From NCBI GenBank assembly GCA_964351655.1, contig CAYGPD010000003.1, positions 102,431 through 166,430 on the forward strand: a stretch of DNA of 64,000 nucleotides, read 5' to 3'. Made by a program: the position numbers and the translations under genes. The notes beneath the pieces are model-generated. The model had not been told where the DNA came from. It ran no database searches and saw only the letters and a program-made list of their open reading frames with translations. This document shows, piece by piece, positions 27,153 to 35,108 of this stretch. This DNA is from Hirschia sp964351655 (GTDB taxonomy: Bacteria; Pseudomonadota; Alphaproteobacteria; Caulobacterales; Hyphomonadaceae). The stretch's first letter is position 1; every line of letters starts with the position of its first letter.

Positions 27153-27986
27153 TTACGCCTCAGCTTTTGGTTCTACCTCAGCATTTGCTTGAGCTTCTTC
27201 CGCATTTTTCTTCTTTTCTACAAAAGCGGCGGCCAAAATTCCAAGTTCATACAATAGATATACCGGTACAGCTAAAGCAATCTGAGAAAATGGGTCAGGC
27301 GGTGTCATGAACATTGCAATGAGGAAAATGCCAAACACAGCGTATTTTCGTCCTGCACGTAATGTTGATGCCTGCACAACACCTGCGCGCGCCAATAATG
27401 ACATTATAACCGGTGTTTGAAAGGCCAACCCAAAAGCTGTAATCAATGAAAGCGATAAATCCACATAGGGCTTAGCTTTCGGTAAGAAGGTCACACCTTC
27501 AAATTCTTGATTGAACGCAAAGTGCATCACAAACGGTAAGATCATGAAATAGACGAGCGCCGCTCCGCCTAAAAACAGAAATGGTGTAATCGTAATATAA
27601 GGGATCATAGCTTGGCGTTCGGATTTATATAATCCCGGCGCAACAAACGAATAAATTTCCCACGCCACAAACGGGAATGACACGCCTAAACCAGCTAGAA
27701 TCGCCAGCCTTAATTTGATGAACAATATCTCAAACGCATCTGTAAAGATCACGCCATCAATTGCATTTTTGGCTCCAAATTCAGCTTTGGCTCGATCAAA
27801 CGGCAACATGAGATAGTCAAACATGTGTTGCGAGAAAATAAACGCGATCAATGAGCAAACACCAACGGCGATCAGTACGCGCACGAGTCGCGAACGCAGC
27901 TCTTTTAAATGCTCCATCAACGGAGCACGACTTGCCTCGACTTCATCATGTCCATCAGGCTCAATTTTGGTTGAGAGATCATTCAT
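27153..27986 (-). CDS. tatC: Twin-arginine translocase subunit TatC
   Basis: 277-residue, six-helix receptor of the Tat export system. It has the conserved MEHLKELRSRL, SFPFVAWEIYSFVAPGLYKSER and FGLAFQTPV segments. The C-terminal tail is acidic and Ala-rich. The ATG overlaps the tatB stop (ATGA), so translation is coupled. Downstream end of tatA-tatB-tatC. Confidence 0.97.
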   Translation of the reverse strand: MNDLSTKIEPDGHDEVEASRAPLMEHLKELRSRLVRVLIAVGVCSLIAFIFSQHMFDYLMLPFDRAKAEFGAKNAIDGVIFTDAFEILFIKLRLAILAGLGVSFPFVAWEIYSFVAPGLYKSERQAMIPYITITPFLFLGGAALVYFMILPFVMHFAFNQEFEGVTFLPKAKPYVDLSLSLITAFGLAFQTPVIMSLLARAGVVQASTLRAGRKYAVFGIFLIAMFMTPPDPFSQIALAVPVYLLYELGILAAAFVEKKKNAEEAQANAEVEPKAEA

Positions 27987-28372
27987 GAGCTTGTCTCATC
28001 CCCAAGCTTCTTATTTGCCGCTTCAGAAGAAACTTCCGCACTTGCTTTGGTCTTTTCAAGATCAGCTTTCATCGCATTCACAGCTTCACCAGCATCTTTT
28101 GCAATGTCAGCTTCAGTTGCGTTGAATTCCTTTTGCATATCTTCAATGCCGGATTCTTTTTTGAGCGCTTCAACCTCTTTACGCAATTCATCAAGTTCAG
28201 CTTGGCGACCCAATTCGTCAAAACTCTGACGGAACTCAAATGCCATCATGCGTAATTTTCCAGTGAAGCGTCCGAATTTACGCATCATTAGCGGCAAGTC
28301 TTTTGGCCCGACGACAACGAGCGCAAGAATGCCTAATAACAGCATCTCAGAAAAGCCGATTTGCGGGATCAT
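27983..28372 (-). CDS. tatB: Sec-independent protein translocase TatB
   Basis: 129 residues. N-terminal helix MIPQIGFSEMLLLGILALVVVGPKDLPLMMRK with the Glu and Pro-Lys hinge of TatB, followed by an amphipathic helix and a charged coiled-coil tail. Works with TatC as the twin-arginine signal receptor. The 4-base overlap with tatC and the nearby tatA support the call. Confidence 0.95.
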   Translation of the reverse strand: MIPQIGFSEMLLLGILALVVVGPKDLPLMMRKFGRFTGKLRMMAFEFRQSFDELGRQAELDELRKEVEALKKESGIEDMQKEFNATEADIAKDAGEAVNAMKADLEKTKASAEVSSEAANKKLGDETSS

Positions 28373-28463
28373 TTACGCAGATACTCCATAGGCCGAGCAA
28401 TTGGGGCAATCACCCATATCGAACGCAGAGCGCAATGCCATGCGGCGATAATGCCTGTTACAA

Positions 28464-28709
28464 TTAGACTTCTGTTTTGTCTTTTTTGGGTGTGATGTTG
28501 ATCGTCTCACCATCATCTAAAGACTTAGGTTTAGGCTTAGCTACTGTGTCCGCGTTCTCATCATCTTTGAGACCCTGACGGAAACTTTTCATCCCATTGG
28601 CCAAATCGCCCATGATTGAAGAAATTTTGCCTCTACCTCCAAAAACAAGTAGAGCTATCACAAGTACAATTATGAGCTGAAAAGGACCAGCTCCACCAAG
28701 ACCAAACAT
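28464..28709 (-). CDS. tatA: Sec-independent protein translocase TatA
   Basis: 81 residues. N-terminal helix (PFQLIIVLVIALLVFGG), hinge and amphipathic helix with the conserved FGRGK-type FGGRGKISSIMGDLANGMKSFRQG, then a charged tail. It forms the translocation pore of the Tat system. The start has no long N-terminal tail. 91 bases separate it from tatB, and 115 bases separate it from the scpB end. Confidence 0.95.
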   Translation of the reverse strand: MFGLGGAGPFQLIIVLVIALLVFGGRGKISSIMGDLANGMKSFRQGLKDDENADTVAKPKPKSLDDGETINITPKKDKTEV

Positions 28710-28824
28710 GCGTACACTCCTACTGTTTATATATGTACTTCGTTCTCTAAACTGAAATTTAGATTAAATCAGCCCCAACAGCAAATATTAGATCAAATCT
28801 GATCGTTTTTTTTGTCGCATGAAA

Positions 28825-29736
28825 TTACGTATCGTCATCTTCTGAAAAGTCGATGTGAAATTCAGCCGGATCTGACATGTTATCATCAATACCGTCTATG
28901 ATTTCCAGAAGATCATCATCCGCATCAGAATCAGATGGACGCGGCATATCAAAGTCATCTGGAATGTTAGCTGACAACAATCCCGCTGCTTTCATTTCTT
29001 CGCGTCCAGGTAAACTATCAAGACTATCAATTCCAAAATGCTCAAGGAAAGCATCCGTTGTTCCATACACAACCGGACGACCCGGTGTTTTTCGACGACC
29101 GCGCAACTTCACCCAATTCATTTCCATCAACACATCAAGCGTGCCTTTGGAGACCGCTACTCCGCGCACGTCTTCAATTTCAGCACGTGTACAAGGTTGG
29201 CAATAGGCAATAATGGACAGCATTTCCATTGCGGCCTTGGATAATTTTTTCTGCTCTTCGCGAGTCTCTTCAAACAAAAATGCGAGATCAGGTGCTGTTT
29301 GAAACCTCCACCCGCCGGCAATCTCCATCAACTGAATACCGCGTCCTGCATAAGTTTTCTGAAGCTTCATCAAAATTTCAGCCACGTCCGCTCCAGGTGG
29401 CAACATCTCTACAAGCTCACTGGCAGCAATAGGCTTGGTGGTGGCAAACAGAAAGGCTTCAGCCCGCCTCAACGCCTCTAGCACTGTATCAGCAGGCGTA
29501 GAGCTGGAATCTGGCTCTTGAACTACATCTGGTGCTTCAGCCTCATCAAGCAAGCGATAGATATCCTTGCCTAAGATTGCGTGCGCCACCTCCATTGGAA
29601 TATCATCTTCTTCAGCAACATCCTCGGAAACCACTGTTTCTTTTGTCTTTTTGGGTTGAACTTTACGTTGCTGACGTGATAATTCAGCTACGACTTTGCG
29701 AATATCTTCTGGATTTGTCCCGTCATTTTGCGTCAT
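28825..29736 (-). CDS. scpB: Segregation and condensation protein B
   Basis: 303 residues with two winged-helix domains in the middle (about 85-240: EALRRAEAFLFATTKPI, AAMEMLSIIAYCQPCTRAEIEDVRGVAV, GRRKTPGRPVVYGTTDAFLEHFG). Partner of ScpA and SMC in chromosome condensation. It is longer than typical ScpB (~200) because of an N-terminal charged extension of about 80 residues and an acidic C-terminal tail (DSDADDD, SEDDDT). The start overlaps the scpA stop by four bases. Confidence 0.93.
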   Translation of the reverse strand: MTQNDGTNPEDIRKVVAELSRQQRKVQPKKTKETVVSEDVAEEDDIPMEVAHAILGKDIYRLLDEAEAPDVVQEPDSSSTPADTVLEALRRAEAFLFATTKPIAASELVEMLPPGADVAEILMKLQKTYAGRGIQLMEIAGGWRFQTAPDLAFLFEETREEQKKLSKAAMEMLSIIAYCQPCTRAEIEDVRGVAVSKGTLDVLMEMNWVKLRGRRKTPGRPVVYGTTDAFLEHFGIDSLDSLPGREEMKAAGLLSANIPDDFDMPRPSDSDADDDLLEIIDGIDDNMSDPAEFHIDFSEDDDT

Positions 29737-30566
29737 GGCGCTGCCTGCGGTAAATCTGGCCCACTTTGAGCGCGCCGAACATATACATCAGACATAGCCG
29801 CATCTTGCCGAAGATCAACTTCCCTATCTCTTGTAAGTTCTAAAGCAGCGGCAAAATAACTTGCCGTAATAGAACGCTTTGGCGTGTCCTCCGCTTCACC
29901 TTTTGGAGCCTCAAAGCCATGTATTGTCGCCCAATCATCGAGTTTAGGCACAATCGCTTTTAGAGATTTTCTTGCACTTTCAAGGGCCAACACGGGTTGC
30001 TTATGTACAATATGTGAACGTGTTCGAGTTTTACGACCTTGGATATCTCCAAATGCCTTCATCAAATCAAACATGCTCGCATCATATTTGGTGTGTTTTT
30101 TTACAGTTATGCGCTCGGGAATTCCGCGCACAAAAACGTCCCGTCCCGTCACATCAAGCGCGTTCAAATCTGTTGCCGCTTCCCGCATAGCTTCCAACCT
30201 CGCCAACCGAAATGACAAACGACGCGCCATTCCTTCAGCTTCGGGTTCGTCATCAGATGCAATCTCAAGCTTAGGCAGAAGCAGTTTAGATTTAAGATAC
30301 GCAAGCCAAGCTGCCATCAGCAAATAATCTGCTGCCAAATCAATGCGCTTACTGCGCGCTTCAATTATAAAATCTAGGAACTGTTCAGCTAGTTGCAGAA
30401 TTGAAACCTGCAATAAATCCACTTTTTGTCGCCGCGACAATTCCAAAAGCAAATGCAGCGGGCCTTCAAACCCTTGAATATCGACATTAAAAATGTCTTC
30501 AGGTGACGCATCCTCAACCTCTCGCGATGCTTCCCGCAAGCTGTCGTCTTGGATGCGCGCACTCAC
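29733..30566 (-). CDS. scpA: Segregation and condensation protein A
   Basis: 277-residue kleisin that bridges SMC heads. Typical N-terminal FEGPLHLLLELSRRQKVDLLQVSI and AADYLLMAAWLAYLKSKLLLP are present. The start is GTG (30566-30564) overlapping the nagZ stop (GTGA), so it is coupled with nagZ. Normal length. Confidence 0.95.
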   Translation of the reverse strand: MSARIQDDSLREASREVEDASPEDIFNVDIQGFEGPLHLLLELSRRQKVDLLQVSILQLAEQFLDFIIEARSKRIDLAADYLLMAAWLAYLKSKLLLPKLEIASDDEPEAEGMARRLSFRLARLEAMREAATDLNALDVTGRDVFVRGIPERITVKKHTKYDASMFDLMKAFGDIQGRKTRTRSHIVHKQPVLALESARKSLKAIVPKLDDWATIHGFEAPKGEAEDTPKRSITASYFAAALELTRDREVDLRQDAAMSDVYVRRAQSGPDLPQAAP

Positions 30567-31609
30567 ACTAAAGCCTTCCCGACCATCCCCAATAGCTCTT
30601 CAAACCTTTTGCGTCCTGCCTCGATATCAAAAGGTTTACGATGCAGCGTTGCATTCTCGGCTGCCTGCGCGCGCTCTTCCGAACGCCCTGACAAACGTGG
30701 AGATGCTGCCGCAACCTGACGCATTTCACTAAGTATCGCGTCCGGATCTTTCTCAAAACCAGCACAATGCAAAGCAACATCGCATCCAGCTTCAAAAGAT
30801 GCCCTTGCGCGACTTTCCAATGTACCACCAAGCGCCTTCATACCAAGATCATCCGACATCAGCAGACCATCAAACCCAATACGGTTGCGGATCACATCAC
30901 GGATAACTTTACGCGATACAGTCGCAGCTACATCTGGATCATAAGCCTGATACGCAATGTGCGCAGTCATCGCCATAGGCGCATCACTCAAGGCCTCAAA
31001 AGGAGCTAAATCTTGTTCCATTGCTTCGGCACTTGCATCTACGATAGGTAGCGCTTCATGACTATCTAATTTAGCACGCCCATGTCCGGGAATGTGTTTT
31101 ATTACGCTTGCCACACCGCCATCCATCAACCCCTTCATAGCCGCAGCACCAATCGCTGAAACCTGCTGAGGCGTCGTCCCAAATGCGCGATCCCCTACAA
31201 TATCATGCGCATCTGAATGCAGAAGGTCTAAAATTGGTGCACAATCAGCAAATATACCAAGTGGTTGAAGTTCTGCCGCAATCAAACGGTGCCCCAGCCA
31301 CGCCGCCTCTGCCCCCAATTCAGGCGACATTTCATACAGCTTTGCATAAGATTGCCCTGGAGGAAAATCAGGCCACTCAGGTGGTCGCATACGCCGTACA
31401 CGACCGCCTTCTTGATCAATAAAAATGAGACAAGGTCGTCCCAGCGCTGACCAGATAGCATCCACAAGGGAACGCACCTGTTTTCGCGTTTGTACAGAAC
31501 GCCCCATAAGGATAATCCCCCACGGGTTATTCTGGGCTAAAAAGATAGCTTCTTGGTCTAACAATTCTGGACCAGAAACACTCAGAATACAGGCTTTAGG
31601 TGCGCTCAT
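30563..31609 (-). CDS. nagZ: Beta-N-acetylhexosaminidase (NagZ-type, GH3)
   Basis: 348 residues. Releases N-acetylglucosamine from recycled muropeptides in the cytosol. GH3 motifs are DQEGGRVRRMRPPEWP, the KHIPGHGRAKLDSHEALP loop with catalytic His, and LLMSDDLGMKAL carrying the nucleophile Asp. I place the start at 31609 (MSAPKACILS), whose ATG overlaps the stop of the SPOR gene (ATGA), rather than 17 codons upstream. Confidence 0.94.
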   Translation of the reverse strand: MSAPKACILSVSGPELLDQEAIFLAQNNPWGIILMGRSVQTRKQVRSLVDAIWSALGRPCLIFIDQEGGRVRRMRPPEWPDFPPGQSYAKLYEMSPELGAEAAWLGHRLIAAELQPLGIFADCAPILDLLHSDAHDIVGDRAFGTTPQQVSAIGAAAMKGLMDGGVASVIKHIPGHGRAKLDSHEALPIVDASAEAMEQDLAPFEALSDAPMAMTAHIAYQAYDPDVAATVSRKVIRDVIRNRIGFDGLLMSDDLGMKALGGTLESRARASFEAGCDVALHCAGFEKDPDAILSEMRQVAAASPRLSGRSEERAQAAENATLHRKPFDIEAGRKRFEELLGMVGKALV

Positions 31610-32553
31610 TTTCTCTCTGCGACTATACAATCTCCCCCGCTCGCTTTGTAGGCTGCACAAAACACATTTGCATCACCTCTAGAATCAAAGCTGCCGGCTT
31701 GTACGCGATGCCACACGCCCTTTGGCCCGAGGTCAACGGTCTGAACGTGTCTCTTTGCATTTTCAAACAGGTTTGGTGCCTTTTTTCCTGCTTTTTGCCA
31801 AACATCGTCAACAGCATCCGTGCTTTTTACTGCAGCAAGCTGCACAACAAAGCCACCATCTGCTGTAAAGTTGAGCGACAAATCTGGTTTTGCCTCATCT
31901 ACAGAACGTGGTTTAGGCTTCTGAATCGGATTGATATTGATATCCGCCGAGGCTGCAGTTGTCATTCTTTTGATAGCAGGTGCAGGCGCGATTTCTGCTG
32001 TTTGCACTGTAGTAGATCCAGGTAACTTAGCGCCCGGTCTTAAATCGACAGGTTTACCGCTTTCTCCTAACTGACGAATTTGGGCTTTTACATCGCTTTT
32101 GGGAGCAGATTGTGTCACTGTTGGCGCTATAGTCTTTGAAGCCAATCCGTTGGCTGCATTCGCATCTATTGCAACAGTTTCTAAAACTGGAACGGGTTCT
32201 TCGCGCACCGTTGCTTCAGAAATTCTTGTTTCCTTACGTGCAGCTCCACCCACCTGATCAAGCACACGTATATTTGTGTTCACATCAGCCTTCCCCCCTG
32301 GGTTCTCTGGCTTAACCTTGAATGCACCTTCTGAGGCAATTTGTGGCAGAGCTGACGCATCGGAATGACGTACACCCTGTTTATATGCATTCCAGACAAC
32401 AACCGCAAAAACAATAATGACGCCCAACGCTAGAGCCAAAACCATTGGCCCACGACTATTCTCATCCGAAGTATGATAGCCAGCGGATTCATCTGGAAGA
32501 ATGGCATACGCAGAATGATTATCTACGCGTTGTTTTGGCTTGCGGTCTGTCAT
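31606..32553 (-). CDS. SPOR-domain membrane protein
   Basis: 315 residues. A short cytosolic N-terminus (start MTDRKPKQRV at 32553 with GAGAGA upstream), one membrane helix (GPMVLALALGVIIVFAVVVWNAY, about 39-61), a long unstructured Pro/Ala/Thr-rich periplasmic linker and a C-terminal SPOR domain (GGFVVQLAAVKSTDAVDDVW, HRVQAGSFDSRGDANVFCAAYKASGGDCIVAE). SPOR domains bind denuded glycan at the septum, so this is probably a division-associated protein. It is upstream of nagZ with a 4-base overlap. Confidence 0.9.
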   Translation of the reverse strand: MTDRKPKQRVDNHSAYAILPDESAGYHTSDENSRGPMVLALALGVIIVFAVVVWNAYKQGVRHSDASALPQIASEGAFKVKPENPGGKADVNTNIRVLDQVGGAARKETRISEATVREEPVPVLETVAIDANAANGLASKTIAPTVTQSAPKSDVKAQIRQLGESGKPVDLRPGAKLPGSTTVQTAEIAPAPAIKRMTTAASADININPIQKPKPRSVDEAKPDLSLNFTADGGFVVQLAAVKSTDAVDDVWQKAGKKAPNLFENAKRHVQTVDLGPKGVWHRVQAGSFDSRGDANVFCAAYKASGGDCIVAERK

Positions 32554-32688
32554 TTCTCTCGCCTGTAAGCAGTCATGCTTGAGTACAATAGGAACTAAGT
32601 ACACATGTATCTGCACATAAACTTATACAAATTTGGTTTATGCAGATTAAACTTAAATCCTAAATTGATTGGAAATAACAAATTAACA

Positions 32689-33879
32689 TTAAATCATAGA
32701 GTCTAAGTTAAATAGCCGTCTATGCTCTTCTATAGCGTAATTATCCGTCATTCCTGCAATATAATCACAAACTATACGTGCCCGCCGATCCCCTGATGTT
32801 TGTTCAGCGTCCTGGCGCCATGGTGGAGGCAATGTGTTTGGCTCAACATTAAATAACTCAAACAAGTCTTTAAGGATTCGCCTTGCCTGCGACCTCATGC
32901 GATTCACTTTATAATGCTTATACATATGCTCATATAAAAAGACGCGCAAAACCCTTTGTTTTTCATCTAATTTTTTTGAAAATGCAACGACTGGCTCGTC
33001 TAACTCACGAATATCTTGTGCACTTTGTGGATCATGTTTTTTCAAACGACGTTTTGTCTCTTTAACAAGGTCCTCAACCCAAATACCTATCAAGCGGCGT
33101 ACAGCTTCCGCCACGATGAGTTTTGAATCCAAATAAGCATACTCTTTGCGTACAGCTTTAAAAACATCCCCAACTAAAGGAACTTCACATATTTGGTCCA
33201 CTGTAAACAAACCTGCTGCTATACCGTCGTCAATATCATGATTATTGTAGGCGATATCATCGGCCAGCGCGGCTACTTGTGCTTCTGGTCCCGCAAATGT
33301 GTGCAATTCCAAACTTTCTAACTGAGGGTAATCTAAGAACGCTTGCGGAAGTGTATCAATTGACTTCCCATCCGTTAGCACCGGACCATTGTGCTTAACC
33401 AATCCTTCAAGCGTTTCCCAGCTCAAGTTCAATCCATCGAAAGTTGGATACCGCTTTTCTAAGCGCGTTACGACACGCAATGTCTGGGCATTATGGTCAA
33501 ACCCATTGAATGCTTCCATGCATGCATCCAGTTCATCTTCCCCAGCATGTCCAAATGGCGGATGCCCGATGTCATGAGACAATGCAAGCGCTTCAGCTAA
33601 ATCTTCATCCAATCCCAATGTTCGCGCAACAGATCGCGCAATCTGAGCAACCTCTAACGAGTGGGTTAAACGAGTGCGATAAAAGTCCCCTTCGTGCGCG
33701 ACAAAAACTTGCGTTTTTTGCTTGAGCCGACGAAACGCGGATGAGTGGATAATACGGTCTCTGTCACGTTGAAAGCATGTGCGTGTTGCGGATGGCGCTT
33801 CATCATGCGCACGCCCGCGCGTTTTTTGTGGATCACTTGCAAAGATCGCGCGTGGTGGGGGAACAAATATTTCAACCAT
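32689..33879 (-). CDS. dgt: Deoxyguanosinetriphosphate triphosphohydrolase-like protein
   Basis: 396 residues of the HD superfamily. The metal ligands are seen in RTRLTHSLEVAQIARSVAR, LALSHDIGHPPFGHAGE and ADDIAYNNHDIDDG. Such proteins hydrolyse dNTPs to deoxynucleosides plus triphosphate; substrate choice is inferred (type 2 dGTPase-like). Divergent from erpA. The gap to the SPOR gene (32554-32688) holds no gene, although relatives commonly have argS there. Confidence 0.92.
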   Translation of the reverse strand: MVEIFVPPPRAIFASDPQKTRGRAHDEAPSATRTCFQRDRDRIIHSSAFRRLKQKTQVFVAHEGDFYRTRLTHSLEVAQIARSVARTLGLDEDLAEALALSHDIGHPPFGHAGEDELDACMEAFNGFDHNAQTLRVVTRLEKRYPTFDGLNLSWETLEGLVKHNGPVLTDGKSIDTLPQAFLDYPQLESLELHTFAGPEAQVAALADDIAYNNHDIDDGIAAGLFTVDQICEVPLVGDVFKAVRKEYAYLDSKLIVAEAVRRLIGIWVEDLVKETKRRLKKHDPQSAQDIRELDEPVVAFSKKLDEKQRVLRVFLYEHMYKHYKVNRMRSQARRILKDLFELFNVEPNTLPPPWRQDAEQTSGDRRARIVCDYIAGMTDNYAIEEHRRLFNLDSMI

Positions 33880-33999
33880 TGCAATTGCTTTCTAGAAAAG
33901 CTTTAAACTCTTATGTACTATCACTACATTACAGATATGAGGCGACCAATAACCTCGCGTTAATGGCGTCCAGTTTTCTCAATCATGTTAGTTAATACT

Positions 34000-34329
34000 A
34001 TGCAAGACTCAGTCAAAATTACAGCATCTGCCGCTGATCGGATCAAAATAATCTTGAAAGACCAAGGCAATGCAACAATGCTGCGTATTGGTGTTCTAGG
34101 TGGTGGATGTTCAGGGTTTTCTTACACATTTGATTTCGCTAATGAAGTGAACGAAGATGATATCGTGTTTGAACGTGATGATGCAAAAGTTGTGATCGAC
34201 GAGACAAGCATTCCCTTTTTGGAAGGGTGCGAGATCGATTATGTAAACGAAATTATCGGCTCATCTTTCAAGATCAACAATCCAAACGCGACAGCATCGT
34301 GTGGATGCGGTACGAGTTTTTCAGTTTAA
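34000..34329 (+). CDS. erpA: Iron-sulfur cluster insertion protein ErpA (A-type carrier)
   Basis: 109 residues. A-type Fe-S carrier that passes clusters to apoproteins. Cysteine ligands are GGGCSGFSYTFDF and the C-terminal SCGCGTSF. I chose ATG 34000 (MQDSVKITASAADRI); an ATG at 33985 is in frame and neither has a clear ribosome site. Divergent from dgt, a common alphaproteobacterial pairing. Confidence 0.92.
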   Translation: MQDSVKITASAADRIKIILKDQGNATMLRIGVLGGGCSGFSYTFDFANEVNEDDIVFERDDAKVVIDETSIPFLEGCEIDYVNEIIGSSFKINNPNATASCGCGTSFSV

Positions 34330-34347
34330 CTATTAAGCCTATTAAAG

Positions 34348-34944
34348 CTAAACATCTGCTGAATCCGGGTCATCATCATTCGCGTTCGCATTTGCACGCT
34401 TACGTCTTATGTATTGCACACCAATTAGTACAACAACTAATGTGATAGCGACGATTGGCAAAATTGCTTTTGCGCGTTCTCCAGCAATTTCACCAAATGC
34501 ATGAAAGAGAATAAATGTTAGCGCAACGTATAAGAAAGCAGAGAACATCACAAAGAACGTAAATTTAGGAAATGGAGCTTTAAAGAAGCCGGCTGCAACA
34601 TAAAAAGGGATCCGTGTGCCAGGTACAAACCGCACAACCATTAAACTCGACGCCAAATGGTTCACAACACCGTCTCTTGCACGCTTGACGCTTCGGTTTT
34701 TGGCATACTTTTTCGCCCACTTATGCGAGATTGCTGCACGCCCTGCCCAATACTTCCAAAGGTCACTCGCAGTTAATCCAATGAGAATTGATATAATGAG
34801 CAGCGAAGGTTCTCCCAAACCATGCGCTGATGCAGCAGCAGATCCAATGACCGCAGCATCTTCCTGCACAAATGGCAGAATGAGAAAACATGCGTAAATA
34901 CCCCAAGGGTATGCTTCAAAAAAAGAGAGTAAAGACTCTAACAT
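34348..34944 (-). CDS. DedA/VTT-family membrane protein
   Basis: 198 residues starting at ATG 34944 (MLESLLSFFEAYPWG). About five membrane segments and the VTT/DedA signature are visible: a Glu-Asp pair in FVQEDAAVIGSAAASA, then RFVPGTRIPFYVAAGFFKAPFPKF. DedA proteins move phospholipids such as undecaprenyl phosphate or phosphatidylethanolamine in the inner membrane; the substrate here is unknown. C-terminus is polar (RKRANANANDDDPDSADV). Converges on erpA with an 18-base gap. Confidence 0.87.
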   Translation of the reverse strand: MLESLLSFFEAYPWGIYACFLILPFVQEDAAVIGSAAASAHGLGEPSLLIISILIGLTASDLWKYWAGRAAISHKWAKKYAKNRSVKRARDGVVNHLASSLMVVRFVPGTRIPFYVAAGFFKAPFPKFTFFVMFSAFLYVALTFILFHAFGEIAGERAKAILPIVAITLVVVLIGVQYIRRKRANANANDDDPDSADV

Positions 34945-35108
34945 CACACCAGCCAAATCGTTTCAGTTTGTCTAGTGGCATCGACTGGCGAGAGTATCAA
35001 CCATTGAGAATGCCAATTTTACGATGCTATCTCATCGCATACCGTCCCAAACGACACCTTTATACACATTGCTTGTGACAGAAACTTATTTTTTATATGA
35101 TGAAGAAT

